Notes: a model not told the origin generated them from the letters alone. A stretch of 64,000 nucleotides of DNA from Pseudacidovorax sp. NFM-22 (GCF_021401245.1 NZ_JACBFY010000004.1:496001-560000); one strand, 5' to 3'. Positions 15,596-23,325 are shown, counted from the first letter of the stretch. Made by a program: numbers and translations.

Positions 15596-16573
15596 TCACT
15601 GCTGGGCCGCCAGGCCGGCGGCCTTGACCACCGACGCGTTGCTGGCGATCTCGTCCTTGATGTAGGCGTCGAACTGCTCGGGCTTGAGCGTCCAGGTGTC
15701 GGCGCCCAGCTTGGCGAAGCGCTCCTTGACCTCGGGCGTGGCCAGCGCCTTGAGCACCTCGGCATGCAGCCGCTCGATCACGGGGCGCGGTGTCTTGGCC
15801 GGGGCCATCATGCCGATCCAGAAGTTGAATTCGGAGCCGGGCACGCCGGCTTCGGCCGTGGTGGGCACGTCGGGCAGGGCGCCGGCGCGCTGCGGCGATC
15901 CCACGGCCAGGGCCAGCAACTGGCCTTCGCGGATCTGTCCGATCACGGGGGCGATGGGCGAGAAGTAGTAGTCGACGCGGCCCGCCAGCACCTCGGTGAC
16001 GGCCTCGGCCGAGCCCTTGAAGGGAATGTTGGTCGCATCAATGCGCGCCGCCAGCTTGAACTTCTCGGCATTGAGGTGCGTGGCACTGCCCTGGCCGGCC
16101 GAGGCGAAGTTGAGCTTGCCCGGCTGGGCGCGCGCGGCGGCCAGCAGATCGCCCAGCGTGCGGTAGCCCTTCTGCGGCGACACCACCAGCGCATTGGAGA
16201 GCGAGGAGATCGGTGTCACGCCCGCAAAGTCGCGCACCGTGTCGAAGGGCAGCTTGGCGAAGGTGGACGGGCTGACGGTGTGCGAGGACGAATGGATCAT
16301 CACCGTGTAGCCGTCCGGCGCGGCCGAGGCGACGGCCGCCTGCCCGATGGTGCCGCTCGCGCCGCCGCGGTTGTCGATGACCAGCTGCTGGCCCATGCTC
16401 TGGCTCATCTTGTCGGTGATGGCGCGGGCAATGATGTCGGTGGTGCTGCCGGCCGCGAAGGGCACGATCACGCGGATCGGCTTGCTGGGGTAGGCGGCCT
16501 CGGCCAGCGCGGGCACCGGGGCGACGGACAGGGTGAAAGCGGCCGCCAGGGCGGCGCCGGCAACGAAGCGCAT
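15596..16573 (-). CDS. Bug-family (TctC-like) tripartite carboxylate receptor
   Basis: A 325-residue periplasmic receptor with a signal peptide (residues 1-25, cleavage near ALA-E). AYPSKPIRVIVPFAAGSTTD is the canonical Bug N-terminus, and the carboxylate-binding loops GGASGTIGQAAVASAAPDGYT and SAGQGSATHLNAEKFK are present. Bug proteins bind carboxylates such as tartrate, citraconate or aromatic acids. No TctA or TctB membrane subunit is nearby, so it either works with a distant permease or acts as a sensor. It is the first gene after the operator and has a strong AGGAGAC ribosome site. Confidence 0.93.
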   Translation of the reverse strand: MRFVAGAALAAAFTLSVAPVPALAEAAYPSKPIRVIVPFAAGSTTDIIARAITDKMSQSMGQQLVIDNRGGASGTIGQAAVASAAPDGYTVMIHSSSHTVSPSTFAKLPFDTVRDFAGVTPISSLSNALVVSPQKGYRTLGDLLAAARAQPGKLNFASAGQGSATHLNAEKFKLAARIDATNIPFKGSAEAVTEVLAGRVDYYFSPIAPVIGQIREGQLLALAVGSPQRAGALPDVPTTAEAGVPGSEFNFWIGMMAPAKTPRPVIERLHAEVLKALATPEVKERFAKLGADTWTLKPEQFDAYIKDEIASNASVVKAAGLAAQQ

Positions 16574-16592
16574 CGGTCTTGTCTCCTGTTTT

Positions 16593-16610
16593 ATTCACCA
16601 ATTGGTGAAT
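16593..16610. promoter_or_regulatory. TetR operator, perfect 18-bp palindrome
   Basis: ATTCACCAATTGGTGAAT is a perfect palindrome that begins about at the predicted transcription start of the Bug gene and ends about 20 bp before its ATG. A second, degenerate copy (13 of 18 positions) sits in front of the tetR gene at 17325. Position and duplication fit an operator of the adjacent TetR protein. Confidence 0.75.
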
Positions 16611-16617
16611 TTAGGAG

Positions 16618-16647
16618 ATTCTGTCTCCGAGGCTCTCGCGCCGTCAA
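16618..16647 (-). promoter_or_regulatory. Sigma-70 promoter of the catabolic operon
   Basis: On the minus strand TTGACG (16647-16642) is followed after 18 bp by CAGAAT (16623-16618). Transcription would begin around 16611, exactly at the edge of the 18-bp palindrome, so a repressor bound there would block initiation. Confidence 0.55.
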
Positions 16648-16673
16648 CGCGTCCTCGTCGGTAGATACCCGGG

Positions 16674-17318
16674 TCAGTGCATCAGGTAGCCCAGCACCAG
16701 TTCCGTCATGTGCGACAGCCGCTGCGCCATGGCCTTGGGCGCGCGCAGGTCACGCCCGAAGATGGCCGAGAGCGTGTGGTTGTTCGACAGGTAGAAGTAG
16801 CACAGCGAGGCGATCGAGATGTAGAGCTGGATGGGGTCGACGCCCGCTCGGAAGACGCCCGACCGGCGGCCTCGCTCGACCACGCCGTCCAGCAGCTGCA
16901 CCAGCGGCGAGTTCATCTCCTGGATGCGGTCGGAGCGGCGCAGATGCTCGGCGCGGTGCAGGTTCTCGCTGTTGAGCAGGGTGATGAACTCCGGATGCTC
17001 CAGGTAGTAGTGCCAGGTGAAGGAGATCAGGCGCCGCACCGCCTCCACCGGCTCGACCTCGTCCAGGTGCAACTGCTGCTCGGCCGTGCGGATGTCGGCA
17101 TAGACGCGCTCGAGCACGGCCAGGAACAGGTCGTCCTTGCTGCCGAAGTAGTAGTAGATGAGGCGCTTGTTGACGTCGGCGCGTTCGGCGATGCGGTCCA
17201 TCCGTGCGCCGGCAAGGCCGTGTCCGGCGAACTCCTCGCGCGCAGCCAGCAGGATGGCGGCCTGCGAGCGGTCGGCATCGCGCAGGCGCGTTTCGGAGAG
17301 GGTGGGATCGTCGCTCAT
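16674..17318 (-). CDS. TetR-family repressor of the adjacent operon
   Basis: 214 residues. The N-terminal domain has the TetR helix-turn-helix (AGARMDRIAERADVNKRLIY, then YYFGSKDDLFLAVLER at about residues 55-70), and the rest is an all-helical ligand-binding and dimerisation domain of the TetR_C type. It sits 100 bp upstream of the Bug gene in the same orientation, and operator-like palindromes precede both genes, implying autorepression and control of the whole catabolic operon. No Shine-Dalgarno lies before the ATG; the best -10 (TATAGT, 17334-17329) is inside the operator and close enough to give a near-leaderless transcript. Confidence 0.9.
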   Translation of the reverse strand: MSDDPTLSETRLRDADRSQAAILLAAREEFAGHGLAGARMDRIAERADVNKRLIYYYFGSKDDLFLAVLERVYADIRTAEQQLHLDEVEPVEAVRRLISFTWHYYLEHPEFITLLNSENLHRAEHLRRSDRIQEMNSPLVQLLDGVVERGRRSGVFRAGVDPIQLYISIASLCYFYLSNNHTLSAIFGRDLRAPKAMAQRLSHMTELVLGYLMH

Positions 17319-17324
17319 CTTTTA

Positions 17325-17342
17325 ATTCACTATATGGTTAAC
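17325..17342. promoter_or_regulatory. Second, degenerate TetR operator
   Basis: AATTCACTATATGGTTAAC spans the site; aligned to the perfect palindrome at 16593 it matches 13 of 18 positions and keeps the ATTCAC half intact. It lies 6 bp upstream of the tetR ATG, covers its likely -10, and is also in the region upstream of the divergent ThDP gene. Confidence 0.5.
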
Positions 17343-17420
17343 TAAGGCCGCCGGCAACGCGGGCTGCCGATAATCGCCCAACTTTCTGCAGCTTCCGGCG
17401 TCCGCGCCTCACTTCACCTC

Positions 17421-19127
17421 ATGACCGCTTCCCGTCCCGCCGGCCATCTGCTGGTCGAATGCCTCGTCGCCCAAGGTGTTTCCCATGTGTTCGGCGTGCC
17501 GGGCGAAAGCTTCCTGGCGGCGCTCGATGGCTTCCATGACCACGAGGCGCAGATCCGCTTCGTGGCCTGCCGGCAGGAAGGCGGCGCCGCCTTCATGGCC
17601 GAGGCCCACGGCAAGCTGAGCGGCCGTCCGGGCGTGTGCTTCGTGACACGCGGGCCGGGCGCCACCAACGCGTCCATCGGCGTGCATACCGCCTTCCAGG
17701 ATTCGACGCCTATGGTGCTGCTGGTCGGGGATGTGGGCAGCGATTTCCGCGACCGCGAGGCCTTCCAGGAGGTGGACTTCGCCAGTTTCTTCGGCCCCAG
17801 CACGAAGGGGTTCGCCAAGCGGGTCGAGCGCGTGGACGATGCCGATCGCTTGCCGGAGTACGTGGCCCGCGCCTTCGCGACCGCCATGAGCGGCCGCCCG
17901 GGGCCGGTGGTGCTGGTGCTGCCCGAGGACATGCTGCGTGCGCCGACCGCAGCCCTGCCGCTGCCGCGCGTCGAACCGCCGCAGGCCTGGGCCGATCCGG
18001 GCGCGCTTCGCACCCTGCGCACGATGCTGCTGGCCGCCGAGCGGCCGCTCGTCATCGCGGGCGGCGGTGGCTGGACGCCGCAGGCTGCCCAGGCACTGCA
18101 GCGCTTTGCCGAGAACTGGCAGCTGCCGGTGGCCAATGCCTTCCGCTTCCAGGACACCTTCGACAACCACCATCCGCTCTACGCCGGCGACGTGGGCATC
18201 GCCATCAACCCGCGCTTGGCGGCCCATGTGCGCGAGAGCGATCTCGTGATCGCCATCGGCCCGCGGCTGGGCGAGATGACCACGGGCGGCTACACGCTGC
18301 TGGAGGCGCCGCGCAGTCGCCAGAAGCTGGTGCATTTCCACGCCAGCGGGGAAGAGCTTCATCGCGTGTACCAGGCCGACCTGGCGTTCAACACCACCAT
18401 GAATGCCGCGGCCCGTGCGCTGGAAGTGCTGACCGCCCCGCCGGAGGTGCCCTGGGCCGGCTGGGCGCAGCAGGTCCATGCCAGCTACGAGGCCAACCTG
18501 GTGCCGCAACCACTGCCCGGGCCCGTCGACATGGCCGCCATCGTCGGCGTCGTGCAGAAGCACCTGCCCGCCGATGCGGTGGTGACCAATGGCGCCGGCA
18601 ACTTCGCCAGCTGGATGCACCGCTTTTTTCGTCACCATGGCCTGGCCAAGGGCTTCAAGACGCAGCTCGCGCCCACCAGCGGCGCGATGGGCTACGGCGT
18701 GCCGGCGGGCATCGCCGCCAACATCGTGTCGGGCCGGGTGGCCTTCACCGTGGCAGGCGACGGCGACTTCCTGATGAACGGCCAGGAACTGGCCACGGCC
18801 ATGCAGCACGGTGGCCGCAGCATCGTGGTGCTGCTCAACAACGGCATGTTCGGCACCATCCGCATGCACCAGGAGCGCGAGTACCCCACGCGCATCAGCG
18901 GGACGGTCCTGGGCAATCCGGATTTCTGCGCACTCGCCCGCGCCTACGGCTATGCGGCGGAGCGCGTGACGCGCACGGAGGACTTCGAGGCGGCGTTGCT
19001 GCGTGCGCTGGAGGCGCCGACAGGCACGCTGATCGAGATTCCGCTCGACCCGGAAGTGATCACCACACGCACGACGCTCGGCGCGATCCGCGAGGCTGCC
19101 ATCGCCAAGGGGGCTGCTGCTGGCTGA
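17421..19127 (+). CDS. Thiamine-diphosphate-dependent enzyme, acetolactate-synthase-like
   Basis: 568 residues with the three-domain layout of the acetohydroxyacid synthase/oxalyl-CoA decarboxylase superfamily. The N-terminal PYR domain has the catalytic Glu in FVACRQEGGAAFMAEA (about residue 53) and FVTRGPGATNA; the central domain has PLVIAGGGGW; the C-terminal PP domain has the ThDP motif GDGDFLMNGQELATAMQ ending at VVLLNNGMFGT. Family members decarboxylate 2-keto acids, form acyloins or cleave cyclic triones. It has no small subunit, so it is not the housekeeping IlvB. It diverges from tetR with an operator in between, so it is probably co-regulated with the catabolic operon. Confidence 0.85.
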   Translation: MTASRPAGHLLVECLVAQGVSHVFGVPGESFLAALDGFHDHEAQIRFVACRQEGGAAFMAEAHGKLSGRPGVCFVTRGPGATNASIGVHTAFQDSTPMVLLVGDVGSDFRDREAFQEVDFASFFGPSTKGFAKRVERVDDADRLPEYVARAFATAMSGRPGPVVLVLPEDMLRAPTAALPLPRVEPPQAWADPGALRTLRTMLLAAERPLVIAGGGGWTPQAAQALQRFAENWQLPVANAFRFQDTFDNHHPLYAGDVGIAINPRLAAHVRESDLVIAIGPRLGEMTTGGYTLLEAPRSRQKLVHFHASGEELHRVYQADLAFNTTMNAAARALEVLTAPPEVPWAGWAQQVHASYEANLVPQPLPGPVDMAAIVGVVQKHLPADAVVTNGAGNFASWMHRFFRHHGLAKGFKTQLAPTSGAMGYGVPAGIAANIVSGRVAFTVAGDGDFLMNGQELATAMQHGGRSIVVLLNNGMFGTIRMHQEREYPTRISGTVLGNPDFCALARAYGYAAERVTRTEDFEAALLRALEAPTGTLIEIPLDPEVITTRTTLGAIREAAIAKGAAAG

Positions 19128-19192
19128 CGTGCTGAACGGCCCGGTGCCGGCTTTTTCGATCCGGGCCCACTGTCAGGCCGATCGGCAAAGAA

Positions 19193-19219
19193 AAAGGGAC
19201 GTGCATTGCACGTCCCTTT
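19193..19219 (-). terminator. Rho-independent terminator of the SWIB gene
   Basis: AAAGGGACGTGC (19193-19204) and GCACGTCCCTTT (19208-19219) form a perfect 12-bp stem with a 3-nt loop. On the minus strand it is followed by TTTCTTT, so it ends the SWIB gene transcript 21 bp after its stop; it may also act on the ThDP gene from the other side. Confidence 0.85.
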
Positions 19220-19240
19220 CTGCTGGCCGTAAGGCGCGTC

Positions 19241-19639
19241 TTACTTGACGTGCGAGCCGATCAGCGAGGCCAGTTCGAACATCGAGACCTGGGCCTTGCC
19301 GAAGATTTCCTTCAGCTTGGCGTCGGCGTTGATCATTCGCTTGTTGGCCTTGTCCTGCAGGTTGTTCTTCTTGATGTAGTCCCACAGCTTGCTCACGATG
19401 GCGGTGCGGGGCAGCGGGGTGCTGCCCACCACGGCGGCCAGTGCGGGGCTGGGGGTGAGGGCCTTCATGAAGGCGGCGTTGGGGGTGCGCTTGGCTGCGA
19501 CCTTCTTGGCAGCGGCCTTCTTCGCCGGTGCGGCGGCCGTCTTGGCCGGAGCCGCCTTCTTCGCCGGGGCCGCCTTCTTGGCAGGCGCCGCGGCCTTCTT
19601 CGCCGGCGCCTTCGCCGGAGCTTTCTTTGCAGTTGCCAT
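19241..19639 (-). CDS. SWIB/MDM2-domain protein with histone-H1-like tail
   Basis: 132 residues in two parts. Residues 2-51 are a low-complexity Lys/Ala/Pro repeat (units such as APAKKAAPAKKA), strongly basic and like the C-terminal tail of histone H1 or AlgP. Residues about 53-132 are a SWIB domain (NAAFMKALTPSPALAAVVG, SKLWDYIKKNNLQDK and INADAKLKEIFG), the helical module of eukaryotic SWI/SNF and MDM2 proteins. Similar fusions are found in Burkholderiales and Chlamydiae and are thought to be nucleoid-associated. The start at 19639 is the first ATG before the repeat, and a strong terminator follows. Confidence 0.88.
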   Translation of the reverse strand: MATAKKAPAKAPAKKAAAPAKKAAPAKKAAPAKTAAAPAKKAAAKKVAAKRTPNAAFMKALTPSPALAAVVGSTPLPRTAIVSKLWDYIKKNNLQDKANKRMINADAKLKEIFGKAQVSMFELASLIGSHVK

Positions 19640-19799
19640 GGTTGAGTCCTTGTCGTTGGATAGATGCAGTCTTCCCAATGAAAACGGTGTCTTCCTGGGT
19701 GTCCCTGATGCTAATGGAGAAGAAACGCCTTTCCAAGGGAGAACAAGGCTTTTCAAAGGGGTGCGTTGCTTTTTTTCCGAGGGAACGGGCCTGCGCCAT

Positions 19800-20777
19800 T
19801 CAAAGCTGCGTCTGCGTTGTTCCGCGGCTGCGCGAAGGCCATGTGGCCAGCACGACACCGGCCAGCGCGGCAGCAAAGGCCAGCAGTTGCAACGCCGACA
19901 GCGACTCGCCGAGCACGAACACGCCCACAAGCGCCGCCGCCACCGGCAACATCACCGTGAACACACCGGCCTGCGAGGCTGGCACGCCGCCCTTCAGTCC
20001 GGTCATCCAGAGCCACACCGTCCAGATGCTGGCCGCCAGGGCGTAGGCCACCAGCAGCATCCACATGCCCGCCGGAACCGCGGCGAAGTCGAAATGCCAG
20101 GCCAGCACGACGCCGAACGGGGTGCTCAGCGCAAAGCCCCACAGGTTGATCAGTGCGGAGATGCGGCGAGGCCCCAGCCGACCCGTGAGCGATTTGCCGA
20201 TGACCGCATAGGCCGCTTCGCACAGCACCGCGCAGAACACCAGCAGGTTGCCGAGCCACGGCATTGCGGGCGCGCCGCCGGTGGCTTCCGCATGGGCCGG
20301 ATGCGGGGCCAGCGCCAGCAGGCCGATGCCCGCGGCGGCGCAACCGATGGCCGCCACCACGCGCGCGCCGATGCGCTCGCGCAGGAACATCCAACTGCCG
20401 ATGGCCACCATCGCGGGAATGGCCGCCATGATCACGCCCGCCGAGACCGCGCTCGTCATGCGCACGCCGAACAGCATGAAGATGGAGAAGAGGAAGTTGC
20501 CGAGGAAGGACTCGAGGAACACCAGCCCGCGCGTTCGCCCGGTCATCGGCGGCTCGTCGGCGGGCTTGCGCAGCCAGTGCGGCATCGCGAGTGCGGCGAT
20601 GCCGAAGCGCAGCCAGGCCAGCAGCAGCACGGGAAAGGTCGCCACCAGTGGCTTGGACAGCGCCACATAGCTGCCGACGAGCGTCATGCTGAGCGCCAGG
20701 CAACCATAGGAAAGCAGGCGATGGGACGAGGTCGGCGCAGAGGAGGGCGTCACTAGACTGTTCTTTCTTTCCTTCAT
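19800..20777 (-). CDS. EamA/DMT-family transporter
   Basis: 325 residues with ten predicted membrane helices in two EamA repeats (about 25-165 and 180-310). Recognisable pieces are LLLAWLRFGIAALAMP, MAAIPAMVAIGSWMFLRERI (end of the first repeat) and VFTVMLPVAAALVGVFVLGE (end of the second). It is probably an exporter of small metabolites; specificity is not deducible. It is divergent from the gamma-glutamylcyclotransferase-like gene with only 32 bp between the two ATGs, so their promoters must overlap coding sequence. The 160 bp between it and the SWIB start hold no feature I can support. Confidence 0.85.
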   Translation of the reverse strand: MKERKNSLVTPSSAPTSSHRLLSYGCLALSMTLVGSYVALSKPLVATFPVLLLAWLRFGIAALAMPHWLRKPADEPPMTGRTRGLVFLESFLGNFLFSIFMLFGVRMTSAVSAGVIMAAIPAMVAIGSWMFLRERIGARVVAAIGCAAAGIGLLALAPHPAHAEATGGAPAMPWLGNLLVFCAVLCEAAYAVIGKSLTGRLGPRRISALINLWGFALSTPFGVVLAWHFDFAAVPAGMWMLLVAYALAASIWTVWLWMTGLKGGVPASQAGVFTVMLPVAAALVGVFVLGESLSALQLLAFAAALAGVVLATWPSRSRGTTQTQL

Positions 20778-20809
20778 GTCCCGCGCTTGCGTGCGCGGGG
20801 CGGTCGATC

Positions 20810-21259
20810 ATGCCTGAGCCCCTGAACACCTTCCTTCCGGATCGCTCCCCGGCGCAGCCATGCGCCGTGTTCGTCTATGGCACCTTGCGGCGCGGGGGCA
20901 GCAATGACATCCATCGCTTCGGACCGCCGGCCCCGCGCTTCCGCGGCGCAGGCTGCATCGCCGGTGTGCTGCACGACCTGGGGCCGTATCCGGGTGTGGT
21001 GCTCGGGGGAGACGGCCGGGTCGTGGGCGAGGTGTACGAGGTCGCGCCGGAGGTCGAGCGCGCGCTCGATGCGCTGGAGGAGGTCCAGGATGACGACGAG
21101 GGCGAGTACCGCCGGCGCCACGTGTCGGTTGCGCTCGACGAGGGCCGGCACGTCACGTGCCTGGTCTACGAGATCCATCCCCGGCACGTCCGCGGGACGC
21201 CGGTGATTCCTTCGGGCGACTGGATTGCGCATTGGCAGGCGCGGCAAGGGCGTGGTTGA
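20810..21259 (+). CDS. Gamma-glutamylcyclotransferase family protein
   Basis: 149 residues of the GGCT/AIG2-like fold. AVFVYGTLRRGGSND carries the YGTLR signature that binds the gamma-glutamyl or aminoacyl moiety, and VVGEVYEVAPEVERALDALEE includes the conserved Glu region of the active site. Family members release 5-oxoproline from gamma-glutamyl compounds or act on gamma-glutamylamines; which reaction this one performs is open. The 339 bp that follow before aceA have no gene. Confidence 0.82.
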   Translation: MPEPLNTFLPDRSPAQPCAVFVYGTLRRGGSNDIHRFGPPAPRFRGAGCIAGVLHDLGPYPGVVLGGDGRVVGEVYEVAPEVERALDALEEVQDDDEGEYRRRHVSVALDEGRHVTCLVYEIHPRHVRGTPVIPSGDWIAHWQARQGRG

Positions 21260-21490
21260 GCGACGGCTCCATGAGGTCAAGGCTCCGTCTTCTCGCCCGC
21301 GGTGCACCTGTGGGTTTACGCGTTGCCGCGGTTCGATGGCCAGCCGCATCGCCTTCCACGCACGGAAAAGGCATTTCTCATGGTGAGATAAGGCGGTGGG
21401 CGGACGCACTTCCGTCTTTCATGGCAAAGAAGTTGATTTCTTGATGCGGAATTCGCTCTCTAACTCATTGAATTCATTGGACTAAAAAAA

Positions 21491-21504
21491 GTCTTATATA
21501 AGAC
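21491..21504. promoter_or_regulatory. Palindromic regulatory site upstream of aceA
   Basis: GTCTTATATAAGAC is a perfect 14-bp palindrome, followed at once by a third half-site (ATAAGAC, 21505-21511). It lies about 95 bp upstream of the aceA start in the AT-rich end of a 339-bp non-coding stretch (21260-21598) that otherwise shows no gene or clear hairpin. Likely an operator or promoter element controlling isocitrate lyase; the regulator is unknown. Confidence 0.55.
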
Positions 21505-21598
21505 ATAAGACACAAGAGGTGGTCGTAAAGTAGAGGCCAAGCGGCGACCTCGCCGCCCAGCCTTCCGACCACGCATTGCAACCTTGGAGTCCAGCACC

Positions 21599-22930
21599 AT
21601 GCCTCAAGCCGTCACCGAACAACTCAGCCGCGACCAGCAGATCAGCGCCCTCGAGAAGGACTGGGCGACCAACCCGCGCTGGAAGGGCGTGAAGCGCGGC
21701 TACAGCGCGGCCGACGTGGTCCGCCTGCGCGGCTCCGTGCCGATCGAGTACACGCTGGCCCAGCGCGGCGCCGAGAAGCTGTGGGAGAAGATCAACGGCG
21801 GTGCCAAGAAGGGCTACGTCAACGCCTTCGGCGCCATCACCGCCGGCCAGGCCATGCAGCAGGCCAAGGCGGGCCTGGAGGCCGTGTACCTGTCGGGCTG
21901 GCAGGTCGCCGCCGACGGCAACACGTCCGAGACCATGTACCCCGACCAGTCGCTGTACGCGTACGACTCGGTGCCCACCATGGTCCGCCGCATCAACAAC
22001 ACCTTCAAGCGTGCCGACGAGATCCAGTGGGGCCGCGGCATCAACCCCGGTGATGCCGAGTTCGTCGACTACTTCCTGCCCATCGTGGCCGACGCCGAAG
22101 CCGGCTTCGGCGGCGTGCTCAACGCCTTCGAGCTGATGAAGAACATGATCGCGGCCGGCGCCGCGGGCGTGCACTTCGAAGACCAGCTGGCGGCCGTCAA
22201 GAAGTGCGGCCACATGGGCGGCAAGGTGCTGGTGCCCACGCAAGAGGCCGTCGAGAAGCTGATCGCCGCGCGTTTTGCCGCCGACGTGATGGGTGTGCCT
22301 TCGATCGTGCTGGCCCGCACGGACGCCGAGGCTGCCAACCTGATCACCAGCGACCACGACGCCAACGACAAGCCCTTCCTGACGGGCGAGCGCACGCAGG
22401 AAGGCTTCTTCCGCGTCAAGAATGGCCTGGAGCAGTCCATCAGCCGCGGCGTCGCCTACGCGCCCTATGCTGACCTGGTGTGGTGCGAGACCGGCGTGCC
22501 CGACATCGGCTTCGCCCGCGAGTTCGCCCAGGCCGTGCATGCCGCCTGCCCGGGCAAGCTGCTGAGCTACAACTGCTCGCCCTCGTTCAACTGGAAGAAG
22601 AACCTGAACGAAAAGCAGATCGCCTCGTTCCAGGAAGACCTGTCGGCCCTCGGCTACAAGTTCCAGTTCATCACGCTGGCCGGCATCCACATCAACTGGT
22701 TCCAGACCTTCCAGTTCGCCCATGCCTATGCCCGCGGCGAAGGCATGAAGCACTACACCGAGATGGTGCAGGAGCCCGAGTTCGCCGCGCGCGAGAAGGG
22801 CTACACCTTCGTGTCGCACCAGCAGGAAGTCGGCGCCGGTTATTTCGATGACGTGACCACCGTCATCCAGGGCGGCTCGTCCAGCGTGAAGGCGCTGACG
22901 GGCTCGACGGAGGAAGAGCAGTTCCACTGA
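21599..22930 (+). CDS. aceA: Isocitrate lyase
   Basis: 443 residues. It splits isocitrate into succinate and glyoxylate, the first step of the glyoxylate bypass needed for growth on acetate and fatty acids. The catalytic loop [15 protein letters not shown] holds the active-site Cys; [10 protein letters not shown] supplies the metal-binding acid, and [13 protein letters not shown] is the conserved substrate-closing segment. The length is close to that of the Escherichia coli enzyme (434). The ATG at 21599 has TTGGAG upstream and is preferred to an in-frame ATG at 21584. It is monocistronic, with a palindromic site upstream and a terminator downstream; malate synthase is not adjacent. Confidence 0.97.
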   Translation: MPQAVTEQLSRDQQISALEKDWATNPRWKGVKRGYSAADVVRLRGSVPIEYTLAQRGAEKLWEKINGGAKKGYVNAFGAITAGQAMQQAKAGLEAVYLSGWQVAADGNTSETMYPDQSLYAYDSVPTMVRRINNTFKRADEIQWGRGINPGDAEFVDYFLPIVADAEAGFGGVLNAFELMKNMIAAGAAGVHFEDQLAAVKKCGHMGGKVLVPTQEAVEKLIAARFAADVMGVPSIVLARTDAEAANLITSDHDANDKPFLTGERTQEGFFRVKNGLEQSISRGVAYAPYADLVWCETGVPDIGFAREFAQAVHAACPGKLLSYNCSPSFNWKKNLNEKQIASFQEDLSALGYKFQFITLAGIHINWFQTFQFAHAYARGEGMKHYTEMVQEPEFAAREKGYTFVSHQQEVGAGYFDDVTTVIQGGSSSVKALTGSTEEEQFH

Positions 22931-22958
22931 TCGGTTCAGCAGGTTCGCTCAGGGAGCA

Positions 22959-22986
22959 GGGCTCGGCCGGTGGCCGGGCCCTTTTT
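22959..22986 (+). terminator. Rho-independent terminator of aceA
   Basis: GGGCTCGGCC and GGCCGGGCCC pair over 10 bp (one G-U) with a GGT loop, followed by TTTTT. It starts 28 bp after the aceA stop. Confidence 0.85.
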
Positions 22987-23115
22987 GCGTGTTGGGTGCG
23001 CGTCGGGAATGCGCTGCGCCGCTCTGGCCTCTTGCGGTTCTGAGAAGTGCCTTGATCTTTCTTTGCAGCGTGTTGCGCATCGGCACCTGCAGCAGGGCTG
23101 CGGCCGAGCGGCCGC

Positions 23116-23121
23116 TACAAT
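23116..23121 (+). promoter_or_regulatory. Probable -10 box of the thrS leader transcript
   Basis: TACAAT in an otherwise GC-rich stretch, 51 bp before the leader-peptide ATG and 205 bp before thrS. No convincing -35 is visible at 17 bp. A start near 23128 would put the whole leader-peptide and terminator module in the 5' leader of thrS. Confidence 0.45.
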
Positions 23122-23171
23122 CGCGCGCTCATCGTCTGTTCACCAACAAGGGCGAGAAAGGCAATCTGGTT

Positions 23172-23234
23172 ATGACACCGCGAACTACTGGCACCGCATC
23201 GTTCGGTCTGCTTCCCCAGGGGAGCGGCCGGTAG
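23172..23234 (+). CDS. Threonine-rich leader peptide of thrS (attenuator)
   Basis: A 20-codon reading frame [20 protein letters not shown] ending in TAG. Four of its first eight codons are Thr (ACA, ACT, ACT, ACC), far above expectation, and AAAGG lies 11 bp before the ATG as a weak ribosome site. It sits upstream of threonyl-tRNA synthetase and is followed by an intrinsic terminator 20 bp before thrS. CCGCGC (23237-23242), just past its stop, can pair with GCGCGG (23279-23284), the 5' arm of the terminator. A ribosome stalled at the Thr codons would leave this segment free to form the antiterminator; a ribosome at the stop would cover it. This is the logic of amino-acid biosynthetic attenuators; the call is from sequence only. 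Confidence 0.6.
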   Translation: MTPRTTGTASFGLLPQGSGR

Positions 23235-23276
23235 GCCCGCGCAGCGCCGGCAGGTCCGGCACGCTCATCCAGCACG

Positions 23277-23308
23277 AAGCGCGGCTCACCCCCGCGCTTT
23301 TTTGTTTT
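23277..23308 (+). terminator. Attenuator terminator before thrS
   Basis: AAGCGCGG (23277-23284) and CCGCGCTT (23292-23299) form a perfect 8-bp stem with a 7-nt loop, followed by a T-rich run (TTTTTTGTTTT). It ends 18 bp before the thrS ATG, where a terminator only makes sense as an attenuator. Its 5' arm has an alternative partner at 23237-23242; a small hairpin GCCGG/CCGGC (23246-23260) fits inside that alternative loop. Confidence 0.75.
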
Positions 23309-23325
23309 CCGCTCCAAGGTTTCCC

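Noticed and set aside
23128-23325. T-box riboswitch in front of thrS
   Set aside because: No T-box consensus (AGGGTGGNACCGCG) is present and T-boxes are rare in Proteobacteria; the Thr-codon leader explains the region better.
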